Part shown: one piece after another, positions 26,225 to 35,234 of the stretch
Position numbering within the stretch: the stretch's first letter is position 1
How the letters are laid out: every line of letters begins with the position of its first letter
From: Pseudanabaena sp. lw0831
Lineage (GTDB): Bacteria; Cyanobacteriota; Cyanobacteriia; Pseudanabaenales; Pseudanabaenaceae
Length of the DNA stretch: 64,000 bases
Direction of reading: 5' to 3'
Assembly: GCF_016584665.1 (NCBI RefSeq)
Contig: NZ_BBJB01000078.1
Coordinates: forward strand, 1-64,000
Translations under genes and position numbers: made by a program
Notes under the pieces: generated by a model
Databases searched by the model: none
Told to the model about the DNA's origin: nothing
Seen by the model: the letters and a program-made list of their open reading frames with translations, nothing else

Positions 26225-27253
26225 TTACTCCTCAATACCATTTAACAACATCGCCACCTGCTCAGGCGCAGGTAACTGATCTCTCAACTCCTTCGGCAGT
26301 GTTGACAACCGATAAGTCGCCACCCCAATTGGCTTACTCGCATCCTTCAAAGCATATTCCACAATCATCTGATCCTTTGACTTACAGAGAATAATTCCAA
26401 TTGATTGCCTCTCATCGATCATCCGCACCTTGTCATCCAACACAGCTAAATAAAACTGCATCTTACCCACATACTCAGGCTTAAACTTCCCAATCTTCAA
26501 CTCAACCGCCACCAAACAGCGCAAATGTCGATGGTACAGCAGCAAATCGATAAAATACTCATCATCCCCCACCTCTAAACGATACTGACTACCCACAAAC
26601 GCAAACATCCCACCCATTTCTCGCAAAAACGGCTCCACCTGAGCCAAAATCGCCGTCTCAAGCTGCCTCTCACTATGTTCATCACTCAATTCTAGAAAAT
26701 CAAAGGTGTATTCGTCCTTAATCGCCAACTTTGCGCGATCGCGAATATCATCGGATAGAGTCACATCAAAATTTGTCTGGTTCAGCAAAGTCTTTTCATA
26801 GGTTTGATTCTCGATTTGGTGAATCAACACATTTTTTGTCCAGCCAAACTTGCGCGTCATCCGCAAATAAAACTCCCGCTCCAAATTATCTTTGCATTTC
26901 TCCATAATTACTAAATTATGCGACCATCCAATTTCTCGCACCATTGGCGCGAGTTTTTCATTGTCACCATAAGTTTGATAAAAAAGTCTCATTCGCCAAA
27001 GGTTAGCCGCAGAAAACCCACTTACACCTTGAAACTCAGCTTGCAAATCTTTAGCCAATTGCTCCACCACCGACTTTCCCCAAGTTTCCCCCTGTTGACG
27101 AGTCATAATCATCTTGCCAAGATCCCAATAGAGCATCACTAGCTCCCGATTGACTGCCCTCAAAGCCTCATATTGAGCAGCCCGAATCCGTTGCTTTACC
27201 GCAATTAATAACTCATTATAGGTGTCAGATAAACTTACAGAATCGACTGCCAT
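26225..27253 (-). CDS. YhcG-type PDDEXK nuclease family protein (DUF1016)
   Basis: Two domains: an N-terminal DUF1016 helical domain (YNELLIAVKQRIRAAQYEAL, then GWSHNLVIMEK) and a C-terminal PD-(D/E)XK nuclease fold with YFIDLLLYHRHLRCLVAVELK. About 342 residues from the ATG at 27253, which is 4 bases past the Uma2 stop; starts at 27265 or 27304 would overlap. YhcG-like proteins are often found near restriction or mobile genes. Its exact role is unknown. Confidence 0.85.
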   Translation of the reverse strand: MAVDSVSLSDTYNELLIAVKQRIRAAQYEALRAVNRELVMLYWDLGKMIMTRQQGETWGKSVVEQLAKDLQAEFQGVSGFSAANLWRMRLFYQTYGDNEKLAPMVREIGWSHNLVIMEKCKDNLEREFYLRMTRKFGWTKNVLIHQIENQTYEKTLLNQTNFDVTLSDDIRDRAKLAIKDEYTFDFLELSDEHSERQLETAILAQVEPFLREMGGMFAFVGSQYRLEVGDDEYFIDLLLYHRHLRCLVAVELKIGKFKPEYVGKMQFYLAVLDDKVRMIDERQSIGIILCKSKDQMIVEYALKDASKPIGVATYRLSTLPKELRDQLPAPEQVAMLLNGIEE

Positions 27254-27257
27254 ACCC

Positions 27258-27914
27258 CTACCCATTAAAAGTCTGTAATAACCATCTCGCGATCGCGCTA
27301 TCATCTTCTGTCAAACTTCGTTTAAGTGCTTCTTCAACTATGGCAATACTCAAACCCTCTAAAACCTGTGACTCCTTAATTGTGCCACTGCGCCCCCCTG
27401 ACATTTCAAAAGCATAAACCTGTGACTCGCCGCCATTCACTACCCAATATTCCTTTACTCCCAACTGCTCATACAAAATCCGCTTGCGCCCCAAGTCATC
27501 ATTAAGGGATGTCGTAGCGATTTCTACCACCAAATGTGGAACCTCAAATTGATCGAGATCTATAGAGCTATTATTTTGAGGCGTTAAGAGAAATTGATTG
27601 CCAATATAAAAAGAACAATCAGGCTGACATTCTTGAATACCTGTTTTCCGAAAGCTAGTATTTGTCAACTTAAGAATACGAATATTTTTAGCGATCGCAT
27701 ACAAACTAATCACATCATAAACAACCGAATTATTGCGCCCATGCAAAGCACCTAAAGCCGCCATCTCAATCCTCATAGTATCGTGATCGTAATAAAATCT
27801 AGCCATTTCTGCATAGGCAGGATCTTCAGATAAAGTTTGAAACTCATCCCAAGTTGCCCTAACCCAGCGATCGCTGACAATCTCTGCTTTAGGAGTCGCA
27901 GTTGTATTAACCAT
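27258..27914 (-). CDS. Uma2 family endonuclease (DUF820)
   Basis: 218 residues with the Uma2 pattern: TWDEFQTL, MRIEMAALGALHGRNN, QPDCSFYIG, then PHLVVEIATTS...KRILYEQLGVKEYWVV. The fold is of the PD-(D/E)XK class. These genes are very abundant in cyanobacteria and most have no known function. It overlaps the upstream ATPase gene by 8 bases, so it is translated with the Dnd-associated block even if it arrived as a passenger. Confidence 0.87.
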   Translation of the reverse strand: MVNTTATPKAEIVSDRWVRATWDEFQTLSEDPAYAEMARFYYDHDTMRIEMAALGALHGRNNSVVYDVISLYAIAKNIRILKLTNTSFRKTGIQECQPDCSFYIGNQFLLTPQNNSSIDLDQFEVPHLVVEIATTSLNDDLGRKRILYEQLGVKEYWVVNGGESQVYAFEMSGGRSGTIKESQVLEGLSIAIVEEALKRSLTEDDSAIARWLLQTFNG

Positions 27915-29982
27915 GATTCACCTCCAAGACTTCGGTATATTCATAATCATAGGCACTCTTTCGCACTAGCGGATAGCTCTTGCCATAGAGAATTATGTCA
28001 TCGGTTTGCGTATCAGGCTTATTAGAGTTAAAGACAAACACATATTCTTTACCAATGCGGGGAGTCATTTCCTCCTCAACCTCAACGCGCCACTGGGTTT
28101 TGGAAACCATCACCACAAGCTGATTTGCCAATTGAGGAATCAATCTTGCCACCTGCCGACGGTAAATTTCATCAAGACTCCCAAAGGGCGAATCCATCAC
28201 GATTGGGAAAGTACTACTATCTGGCCCCATCACCAAACCAGATTTGCTCCATTCCCTCACGCGATCGATGATGCTACCAATAAAAGACAAACTGAGAATC
28301 TGATTCTCTCCCGTCGAAGCACCAGATTGAACCTCTTGTCCAGCCACAGTTTCTACTAAGCTCAACTCATACTTTTCACTCAGTCTCGGTATTTGCGCTT
28401 TGAACGAGATCTGGCTAAAGATTTCATCGATCCGAGTTTCCAATTGTTTACGAAATAGCTCATTACGATTAGTTTTTAACTCAATCAGGAGATCGATCGC
28501 TTGTTGTGCAGCATCAATACGCTTTTGAGCAAGCTTTTGCTTACCTTCATTTTGCTTACTGCTCTTAATTTGCTTCTGAAGATTTTCAATTTGACCTTGA
28601 TAATCAGTCCATTTCTGAAGCTTCTTGCCCTTCTCTAAATTTAAGTCCTCAACCTTGCGATCGATCTCATCAAGGCGGGTTTGCATCTGGCGAATATCCT
28701 CAACAGGACTCTTGCGTAGCTGTTCGCTAATTGATTCTAATTCTAACTCAAGTCGAGAAAGAGTGTTTTTAACATGACTGATACTTGCTTGCTTCGTATC
28801 AATGCCCTGCCAAAAATCTGTGGCTTGTTTCTCTACCTCATCGACAAAACCTTCTAGCTTCAAAGTTGCAGTTTCCACATCTGCTAAACCTGCTTTCTCT
28901 AGCCAAGACCTGACCTGCTCATAGTTAGGAGAGTCATCATGCAATGCTGCACCACAAATGCATTTGCGGCGTTCCAATAGATCTAGGACAAAGGTCTGTT
29001 TGATATCCGCAGGCAATTCGCCGCGTTCATGCAATCCGCCAACTAACTCACGAAAATTTGCGATCGCCTGAGGCAAAAATACACTATAACCTTGCTTAGA
29101 AATCGCCTCCTTAAGTTCATTTTTTACACCTCGCAAATTACTTCGGGTTTCTTTTTCTTGCAATTCAAGATTCTCACGCCGCTTTTGGATTTCATCAATA
29201 CCACCCAATTCCGTCAAGCGTTGATTACAAGATGCTTTTAGTTGATTTTGCGAGTCTAGTTCCTGTTCGATTTCCTTAATTCTGACTTCACATTCAGCAC
29301 TATCGTTCTCCAGCTTTTGTTTTTGAGAAATCAAGGTTTTAGTTTGGGCATCACCAATGTTTTTAAGTTCATCCTCAAGGGACTTTCTTGCTTCCTTAAG
29401 ATGCTTAATCGCATTATCTAAAACCTGCACACCCAAAAGCTTTTTTGTCGCTTCCGCAATCTCATTGCGATTATCCGATCGCACAATTTGCTCGATTCGC
29501 TCACCATCAAAAAAGAAATACTGATGCAAGCTTCTAGGCAAAATGCCATTAATTACGGCTTCAGGATGATTTTGGGTAACCCAACGTCCATCATCACCCG
29601 CCACTTGTAAAAACAACTCACTTTTGCAGTACTGAATATTTTTCTCACCATTATTAGCAAGCTTATAGGCCCGGGTTAGCCGCCGCACCCGATAGCGCTT
29701 AGCATCATGCTCAAATAAAACTTCTGCCCAGCATTCCACGGGCTGATTCAGTTGGGATTCAGCGATCGCTTGACGGTTGACAAGCTGCTCAGGATCGCCA
29801 AAAGCAGATGTAAATTTCTCGTATAGCACCCATGTAAAAGCATTTAGCAGCGAGGTTTTACCAGTGCCATTGTTGCCATGCATGATCGTAATGTTGCGAT
29901 CGTCCAGTCTCGCTAACATGATTTCAGGCGTTTGCTGATAAAAACAGCGAAAATTAAACAGCTTGATCGAGATCAGCTTCAT
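27907..29982 (-). CDS. Rad50/SMC-like AAA ATPase of the Dnd island
   Basis: 691 residues. N-terminal Walker A is GNNGTGKTSLLNAF in a RecF/Rad50-type start (MKLISIKLFNFRCFY). Long coiled coils surround a central CICGAALHD, which could form a zinc hook. The C-terminal part has STGENQILSLSFIGSI and Walker B PIVMDSPFGSLDE. It is distinct in sequence from the DndD encoded at 18.3-20.3 kb. Its ATG overlaps the stop of the 57-residue gene as ATGA. It probably works with the adjacent helicase in restriction (inference). Confidence 0.83.
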   Translation of the reverse strand: MKLISIKLFNFRCFYQQTPEIMLARLDDRNITIMHGNNGTGKTSLLNAFTWVLYEKFTSAFGDPEQLVNRQAIAESQLNQPVECWAEVLFEHDAKRYRVRRLTRAYKLANNGEKNIQYCKSELFLQVAGDDGRWVTQNHPEAVINGILPRSLHQYFFFDGERIEQIVRSDNRNEIAEATKKLLGVQVLDNAIKHLKEARKSLEDELKNIGDAQTKTLISQKQKLENDSAECEVRIKEIEQELDSQNQLKASCNQRLTELGGIDEIQKRRENLELQEKETRSNLRGVKNELKEAISKQGYSVFLPQAIANFRELVGGLHERGELPADIKQTFVLDLLERRKCICGAALHDDSPNYEQVRSWLEKAGLADVETATLKLEGFVDEVEKQATDFWQGIDTKQASISHVKNTLSRLELELESISEQLRKSPVEDIRQMQTRLDEIDRKVEDLNLEKGKKLQKWTDYQGQIENLQKQIKSSKQNEGKQKLAQKRIDAAQQAIDLLIELKTNRNELFRKQLETRIDEIFSQISFKAQIPRLSEKYELSLVETVAGQEVQSGASTGENQILSLSFIGSIIDRVREWSKSGLVMGPDSSTFPIVMDSPFGSLDEIYRRQVARLIPQLANQLVVMVSKTQWRVEVEEEMTPRIGKEYVFVFNSNKPDTQTDDIILYGKSYPLVRKSAYDYEYTEVLEVNHG

Positions 29983-30152
29983 TGCACTTCTTCCTTAACA
30001 ATTGTCAAAATATCTTCATTAATCCGCCCCAACTCATTCTTGTCGAGCCGATCTTTTTCTATTTTGATTACTTGAGTAACAATTCGCTGAATTTCAGGCG
30101 GAGCGTTTTTAAATGGCTCGTCGATGCTACTTAGACTTGGTACTTTGCTCAT
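29979..30152 (-). CDS. Small 57-residue protein translationally coupled to the Rad50-like ATPase
   Basis: Starts at an ATG at 30152, reads MSKVPSLSSIDEPFKNAPPE and continues with a charged, probably helical region containing VTQVIKIEKDRLDKNELGR, ending KEEVQ-stop. The stop shares bases with the ATPase start (ATGA). The coupling, the amphipathic composition and the absence of alternative frames support a real gene. No family recognised; perhaps a small subunit bridging helicase and ATPase. Confidence 0.7.
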   Translation of the reverse strand: MSKVPSLSSIDEPFKNAPPEIQRIVTQVIKIEKDRLDKNELGRINEDILTIVKEEVQ

Positions 30153-30255
30153 GGTCAATCACCCCATACGTTTATTAATTTTATCTTAAATATCTCTTAG
30201 ATCCCCCCAGATCCCCGCCTTTTTCTTTAAAACCCACTCTCTGGGGTAAATATAG

Positions 30256-32376
30256 CTATAAATCCAGTAGCCCGTAGCGTTGCTGTAAGTCCACCAACTT
30301 TAGTCTCGCTTCACCGCCGTTATCAGCCAAGTTTGCAAATTCCACAAAACGTTGTAACTCTTTTCTCAGTAAATTGCGTTCCACATCCAAAGTCTCGCGC
30401 CCCAAATCAGGCGGTAATACAATCATGTCAAACAAAGTTGCCCGTCTTTTATCAGGATGCGATCGCAAAATCCTGCCCCGACGCTGAATAAATTGACGGG
30501 GATTGCTACTGCTCGCCAGCATAATTGCCGTTTGGATTGCAGGAATATCCACACCTTCATCTAAACATCGAATCGCCACTAGTCCCTGTAATTCACCAGT
30601 TTCAAACCACAACCTCAAATTTTCGCGCTCATCCAAAGATGTCTCGGCTGTATAGGTGTTAACGCGATATCCCAATTCCGAGCCTAGTAACTGCGCCACC
30701 GCATCTAACTGACGAGTGCTCTCAGTTGTCACCTCATCCTCGACCGAGCCATCACCGCAATAAATCAATGTATGTGTTGTCTCCAGACGTTGCTGCATCA
30801 ATTCTCGTAAAGCGACTAGCTTATTCGCCGCCGCCCCCAATAGCCTCGCCCGTTGCATCAATAAAGCCGCTACCATCTCGTTATCATTGCGATCGCTATC
30901 AAATGCGATCGCTCGACCAATTTTTTTCGTCAGATCAGCATATTTCTCAGTCTCAGAATCCGTCAGTTCCACCAAAATCGGATAGTAGAGATAATGCACA
31001 AGCGCTCCCGCTTTGATGGCATCCGCTAGTGTAAATTCTGGCTGAATTACTGCACCAAAATACTCAAATATTGCTTCTGTTCCATCCTCATCAAAATAGC
31101 GTTCTGGAGTTGCTGATAAAGCTAGCCTTAGTCCCACATTACGTGGCAAACTCTCCACTAAACGTTTTGCACCTAAGTTATGAGCCTCATCACCAATAAT
31201 TAAAGTTTTCTCAGGAAGATATCGCAACTGCGACTGTAATCCCTGACCAATCAGCGTCGCATTTGTAGTGATTATGGTCAAAAATTTCTGATTTCCCGAT
31301 CGCACGTTATAAAGTTGCGTAGACAGCCGATCTTGCCAATTATGAACACTTTCAAAAGCCAAGATTGGTTTCAGTCCAAATTTCTGACATTCCCTTGACC
31401 ATTGAATTACCAGATGGCGATAGGGACAAACGATCAGTAAAACCTGCAATCCAATCTTTTGATAAAGTTCAGTAGCGATCGCCAGCGCCGTAATCGTCTT
31501 ACCGCTACCCGTCGCCATCTTTAGCGTACCGCGTCCATTATTCTTAAACCAATTCGCGATCGCCTCTTTTTGATAATCCCGCAGTTCTAAATTAGAAGGC
31601 AATATCGGTAAACCATGATCTTGTTGAATGATAATGGGCATATATTCTTTATTTGCCTCTGACATCACAGGATTTCTTTTCTTGATTTCATCAATAGGAA
31701 ATTGATCAGGTCGTAAACGCAACAGCGATCGCTTGGCGGCTTCAGGAAAATCGAGAATGTCAAGCAATGGGGTTCGATTTTCCCATAACCGTCTAAAGTT
31801 CTCAGCCTTGCTCAAAGCTCTTTCCCTTATGCCTTCCTCCCAAGAGCAAAAAACATCAATACACTCAAAATTATCCATCAAAGCACTAGAACTCTCATTT
31901 GCCGATCCTGTAAAGGCAACAAGATTACCCGCTTCGTCAGAGAAAATCCCTAGCTTCTCATGATAGATCCCTCTTTGATTGCGAATATCCTTACGAATAG
32001 CAAGCTTAATCTCTAAAATATTTTTACTCAAAAGCCACGCCAGACAGGCTAAACGATCTTTGACAACCTCTTCAAACTCTTGATCTAATTCCTTTAACAA
32101 ACTCTGCGTAATAACTTCATCTCGCTGTTTGAGTCCCAGTGCGATCGCTTCAGCATCCTGCTCTGACAAACATGGTGAAGCAATCAAACGCATCTTACCG
32201 CCAGAGCGAAGTAATGACATTAGCCCCTTGGCGACTGTTGCCATTGAGGTACTAGAAAAAAATCCCACCGCTCGACTGTAGAGAATCGAGTTTTCTAAAC
32301 AAGGAATGTAAAAATCTTGCACTAAATCGCAGACATCGCTGCGATATTCACTTTGAAGATTTAGATCGCTCAGCAC
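30256..32376 (-). CDS. DNA phosphorothioation system restriction enzyme (PLD nuclease-helicase)
   Basis: About 706 residues. An N-terminal phospholipase D-type nuclease domain has HEKLGIF...FTGSANESSSA, and an SF2 helicase follows with MATGSGKT, GDEAHNLG, SATPER and QRRGRILRS. This is the architecture named as a Dnd-linked restriction enzyme in cyanobacteria. The GTG at 32376 follows AGGAGATGCAAA, a good ribosome site, so it is preferred over a TTG at 32409 inside a palindrome. It is the first gene of the restriction-side block. Confidence 0.85.
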   Translation of the reverse strand: MLSDLNLQSEYRSDVCDLVQDFYIPCLENSILYSRAVGFFSSTSMATVAKGLMSLLRSGGKMRLIASPCLSEQDAEAIALGLKQRDEVITQSLLKELDQEFEEVVKDRLACLAWLLSKNILEIKLAIRKDIRNQRGIYHEKLGIFSDEAGNLVAFTGSANESSSALMDNFECIDVFCSWEEGIRERALSKAENFRRLWENRTPLLDILDFPEAAKRSLLRLRPDQFPIDEIKKRNPVMSEANKEYMPIIIQQDHGLPILPSNLELRDYQKEAIANWFKNNGRGTLKMATGSGKTITALAIATELYQKIGLQVLLIVCPYRHLVIQWSRECQKFGLKPILAFESVHNWQDRLSTQLYNVRSGNQKFLTIITTNATLIGQGLQSQLRYLPEKTLIIGDEAHNLGAKRLVESLPRNVGLRLALSATPERYFDEDGTEAIFEYFGAVIQPEFTLADAIKAGALVHYLYYPILVELTDSETEKYADLTKKIGRAIAFDSDRNDNEMVAALLMQRARLLGAAANKLVALRELMQQRLETTHTLIYCGDGSVEDEVTTESTRQLDAVAQLLGSELGYRVNTYTAETSLDERENLRLWFETGELQGLVAIRCLDEGVDIPAIQTAIMLASSSNPRQFIQRRGRILRSHPDKRRATLFDMIVLPPDLGRETLDVERNLLRKELQRFVEFANLADNGGEARLKLVDLQQRYGLLDL

Positions 32377-32400
32377 TTTGCATCTCCTAATCGTTATACC

Positions 32401-32433
32401 AAAACACAAAATGGCGTAGCCATTTTGTGTTTT
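32401..32433. repeat. Perfect palindrome upstream of the helicase gene
   Basis: 15-bp arms AAAACACAAAATGGC and complement around GTA (apex GGC-GTA-GCC). An almost identical arm pattern (AAAGCACAAAATTGC around GTA) occurs at 43786-43818, one of the few cases where two family members resemble each other. Confidence 0.88.
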
Positions 32434-32503
32434 TAAAACCCTTACAGGGTTTGGTTTTTAATTCACAGCAGTGTCGTCACACTTTTGTGGATTGGTATTA
32501 AAT

Positions 32504-32548
32504 CCAGTCATAGAGTTGCGACGCAAAGCGCTGCAACTCTATGACTGG
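32504..32548. repeat. Palindrome between folC and the Dnd island
   Basis: 16-bp perfect arms CCAGTCATAGAGTTGC and complement enclose GACGCAAAGCGCT, which has its own CGC-AAA-GCG core. With the preceding palindrome it marks the right edge of the Dnd island. Positioned after the folC stop, it may also serve as a transcription end. Confidence 0.82.
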
Positions 32549-32581
32549 GCTTTGGCTTTGTCCTCATATTGCTAACTATAG

Positions 32582-33859
32582 CTAGAATTTTTGACCAAGA
32601 AACTCACCAACTAAATATAGTGAGCCGCAGAGAATCACAATATCATGCGATCGCTGATCATCAAAAGCAGCTTCCAGTCCTAATTGCAGATGCTCATAAG
32701 CATGAGGCTCAGTCTTGAGGATTGCAGAGGCAATCTTAGCTAAATCCTGCGGCGATGTTGTTGCGGGATTAGGAACAGGCACTGGATAAAGTAAATCATT
32801 AGGATGCAGCAGTGCTTTGAGAATTCCAGATTGATCCTTTGTATTCAGAATTCCCATTACCCACCGTTTACGTTGATTTGGAAAAGACTCATCCACAAAT
32901 TGTCTGAGATATTCTGCTGCCGCGACATTGTGCGCTCCATCAACTAAGATTTTGCACGACTTTCCATTCAAGTTAAATTCTATCCATTGCAATCGACCTG
33001 CCCATTCTGTATTCGCCATGCCTGTACGCAACGCATCATCGCTAATTTGCCAACCTTGCGTTCTCAACGATTGAACTACAGCGATCGCGATCGCTGAATT
33101 AATTAATTGATGGTTTCCCAGTAACGGGAAAGGATATGCGAAACTTTGCCATATCGCGCCTGTATCTGTGCGAGTAGCAGCATTGACCCAAGTTATGGGC
33201 GCATCACATTCTGTTGATTTTGCTTGCAAAGCCGCGATCGCTTCAGGATGATTCTTGGCAATGACTACAGGACATTTAGGTTTAATAATTCCTGCTTTTT
33301 CGGATGCGATCGCACCTAAGGTATTTCCCAATTGCTGACAATGATCTAGCCCAATTGAGGTAATTGCACAAACTAAAGGGCGATCGCATACATTGGTTGC
33401 GTCTAATCTACCGCCCAAACCTGTTTCAATAATCGCAATATCTAGATTTCGCTGTGATTTTTGTTGAGCGAAATACCACCACATCGCCGCCGTGATCACT
33501 TCAAACTGCGTTGGTGGGAACTCTGACGCGATCGCCGCATCGACTTGATCCAAAGCCTCAAATAAATTCTCATTACTAATCCATTCGCCATTAATCGTAA
33601 TTCGTTCGCGCCAATCAATTAGATGTGGCGAAGTATAACGCCCAACGCGATAGCCTGAGGCTCGTAAAATTGACAGCAAAAAAGCACAAACGGAACCTTT
33701 TCCATTTGTGCCAGCGACATGAATCACGGGAATTTGTTGATGGGGATTTCCTAAAGTATTGAGCAGTTGTTGAATGCGCTCTAGACCAAGGTGAATGCCA
33801 AATTTATCAAAACTGGCAAGATACTCTTCGATGGATGGATTAATTTGCTTTGGATACAT
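32582..33859 (-). CDS. folC: Bifunctional folylpolyglutamate synthase/dihydrofolate synthase
   Basis: Mur-ligase family enzyme adding glutamate to folates. The P-loop AGTNGKGSVCAFL is at residues 49-61, with SPHLIDWRERI and ETGLGGRLDATN following. 425 residues is normal. It overlaps the upstream NTF2-like gene by 20 bases in a different frame. Confidence 0.94.
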   Translation of the reverse strand: MYPKQINPSIEEYLASFDKFGIHLGLERIQQLLNTLGNPHQQIPVIHVAGTNGKGSVCAFLLSILRASGYRVGRYTSPHLIDWRERITINGEWISNENLFEALDQVDAAIASEFPPTQFEVITAAMWWYFAQQKSQRNLDIAIIETGLGGRLDATNVCDRPLVCAITSIGLDHCQQLGNTLGAIASEKAGIIKPKCPVVIAKNHPEAIAALQAKSTECDAPITWVNAATRTDTGAIWQSFAYPFPLLGNHQLINSAIAIAVVQSLRTQGWQISDDALRTGMANTEWAGRLQWIEFNLNGKSCKILVDGAHNVAAAEYLRQFVDESFPNQRKRWVMGILNTKDQSGILKALLHPNDLLYPVPVPNPATTSPQDLAKIASAILKTEPHAYEHLQLGLEAAFDDQRSHDIVILCGSLYLVGEFLGQKF

Positions 33860-34196
33860 GAACTTCTAAGGCGTAGATTTTGCCTTGGGCATCGACTTCG
33901 GCAATATGTCTGCCTTGCATCGCGAATAGTTCACCACTATCACGCTTACCTGCGATCGCCCAAATAGCTTCTAGTCCATTCTCTGTCTTTCTGGTCGTCC
34001 AAACTCGTTGCATCCCAGAATAAGATTGAAAAAATTTACGATATAGTTGTGCGATTTCATCTTTGCCAACTACTTTTTTTGCTCCTGATGGATGGACTTC
34101 GGCTTGCTCAGCGAATAACTCTACCAATTCGTTGAATGCTTGCTCGTCATCATTAGCGCGATCGGAAAGTTTAAAATATTGGTCTAAAACAGTCAT
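33840..34196 (-). CDS. NTF2/SnoaL-like domain protein
   Basis: 118-residue single cone-shaped NTF2-like domain (LDQYFKLSDRANDDEQAFNE start, VGKDEIAQLYRKFF in the middle, then W and IAGKRDSGELFAMQGRHIAEVD). Such proteins are often small enzymes or ligand-binding folds; no catalytic residues can be assigned. It lies just upstream of folC and overlaps its start. Confidence 0.75.
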   Translation of the reverse strand: MTVLDQYFKLSDRANDDEQAFNELVELFAEQAEVHPSGAKKVVGKDEIAQLYRKFFQSYSGMQRVWTTRKTENGLEAIWAIAGKRDSGELFAMQGRHIAEVDAQGKIYALEVHVSKAN

Positions 34197-34410
34197 ATTC
34201 CCTTACCTCAATTTGTTTCAAGCCCAAAACTTCGTTAAATGTAACTAAGCACGCTCTGTTGAAGTTTTGCTGCACATGTAATTCACTTGTAAACATATGT
34301 TAAGTCTTATTTTGCAAAACTAACTTCACCCTATAGGGCATAAAAAAGCAAAAAAGTGGGATTCGCTTTTCTTTGGGTGATTTCTACTAAAAACTTCCCC
34401 CAACCTAGGA

Positions 34411-34435
34411 GTAGGGCGGACATTGCCCACCCTAC
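34411..34435. repeat. GTAGGG...CCCTAC interspersed palindrome
   Basis: Imperfect 25-base palindrome GTAGGGCGGACATTGC followed by CCACCCTAC. It belongs to the GTAGGGTGGGC type of repeat widespread in cyanobacteria and lies just beyond the end of the membrane protein gene. Confidence 0.55.
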
Positions 34436-34441
34436 ATGTTT

Positions 34442-34924
34442 TTATGAAATATTTAAAACCCAAAAACTAAGCGCAAGAAATCCGATGATTCCCAAAAGTG
34501 TTTTTTGCAATCTACTTAAAACGGGTTTAATCTCATAGGCTACTAACAAACGATCTTTGACTAAATCCGCTTCTGGCTTTTCCCAAGTTTGTCCGTCATA
34601 CCAGCCCGACTCTTCATAAAAAATCTTAGCGCTATCAAGCCTTTGCTTTACATGACTCCATCCTGACAATAATAATAACACTGGCAAAATTAGCCCCACA
34701 GCGCCGCCAATACTAGCCACACAGATAAATTGCCACAAGTGTCGGTTTGGCGACTCAATGCTCATCGCTACTGGCGAAAAAATAACTGTGAATCCTAGCC
34801 ACATGAGCAACAACATTCGCAAATATTGCGATCGCGCAAGCTTTGCCCAGCGATAAAAGAAAGCTTCCTTAAGCTCGACATATTCATTGAGTGGTTGTTG
34901 CTCTTTGGGAACTGGACAGGTCAT
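34442..34924 (-). CDS. CGLD27-type or similar conserved membrane protein (function unknown)
   Basis: 160 residues with a conserved-looking start CPVPKEQQPLNEYVELKEAFFYRWA, two hydrophobic segments (about 37-57 and 68-90), a soluble loop with IFYEESGWYDGQTWEKP, and a C-terminal hydrophobic segment. The pattern resembles a cyanobacterial/plastid membrane family (CGLD27/ycf36-like), recalled from memory. It has no catalytic motif. Confidence 0.6.
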   Translation of the reverse strand: MTCPVPKEQQPLNEYVELKEAFFYRWAKLARSQYLRMLLLMWLGFTVIFSPVAMSIESPNRHLWQFICVASIGGAVGLILPVLLLLSGWSHVKQRLDSAKIFYEESGWYDGQTWEKPEADLVKDRLLVAYEIKPVLSRLQKTLLGIIGFLALSFWVLNIS

Positions 34925-34966
34925 TAGTTATATGATGATCAAATATTCTGTCAGTGTAACTCGTTT

Positions 34967-35077
34967 CAATTCTTATTATGAAACCGATTTTGCGGCACTG
35001 AGAACCCCAAAATCGGTTTTGACGCAAGTCCGCCGTCGGCGGATTTGCATCAAAACTGATTTTTATAATGAGAATTG
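34967..35077. repeat. Composite palindromic element before queE
   Basis: Outer inverted repeat CAATTCTTATTAT (34967-34979) and ATAATGAGAATTG (35065-35077); inner 27-bp arms at 35009-35035 and 35037-35063 with few mismatches and one central base. The outer motif recurs at 48483-48525 and 52003-52017. It fills much of the 310-base interval 34925-35234, where I see no gene; no preQ1 riboswitch pattern was found in front of queE. Confidence 0.75.
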
Positions 35078-35234
35078 ATGCAAAGTTATGCCAATTCCGT
35101 AAGTGTAATGCCATTTTGAGAATTAGTATTGGGCTGAAACTTGACTTTCAGCACATATACCTTATATAAATTGATCATCAAATATTCATTTGCCGCTTAA
35201 TTTAATTTCAGTTTGTTTTTAGTAATATCCCAAA

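Noticed and set aside
15827-32409. CRISPR array or cas genes in the defence island
   Set aside because: No regularly spaced direct repeats or cas-like proteins occur; the repeats seen are inverted, not direct.
35075-35234. preQ1 riboswitch before queE
   Set aside because: No pseudoknot-type preQ1 motif could be seen, only AT-rich sequence and the composite repeat.
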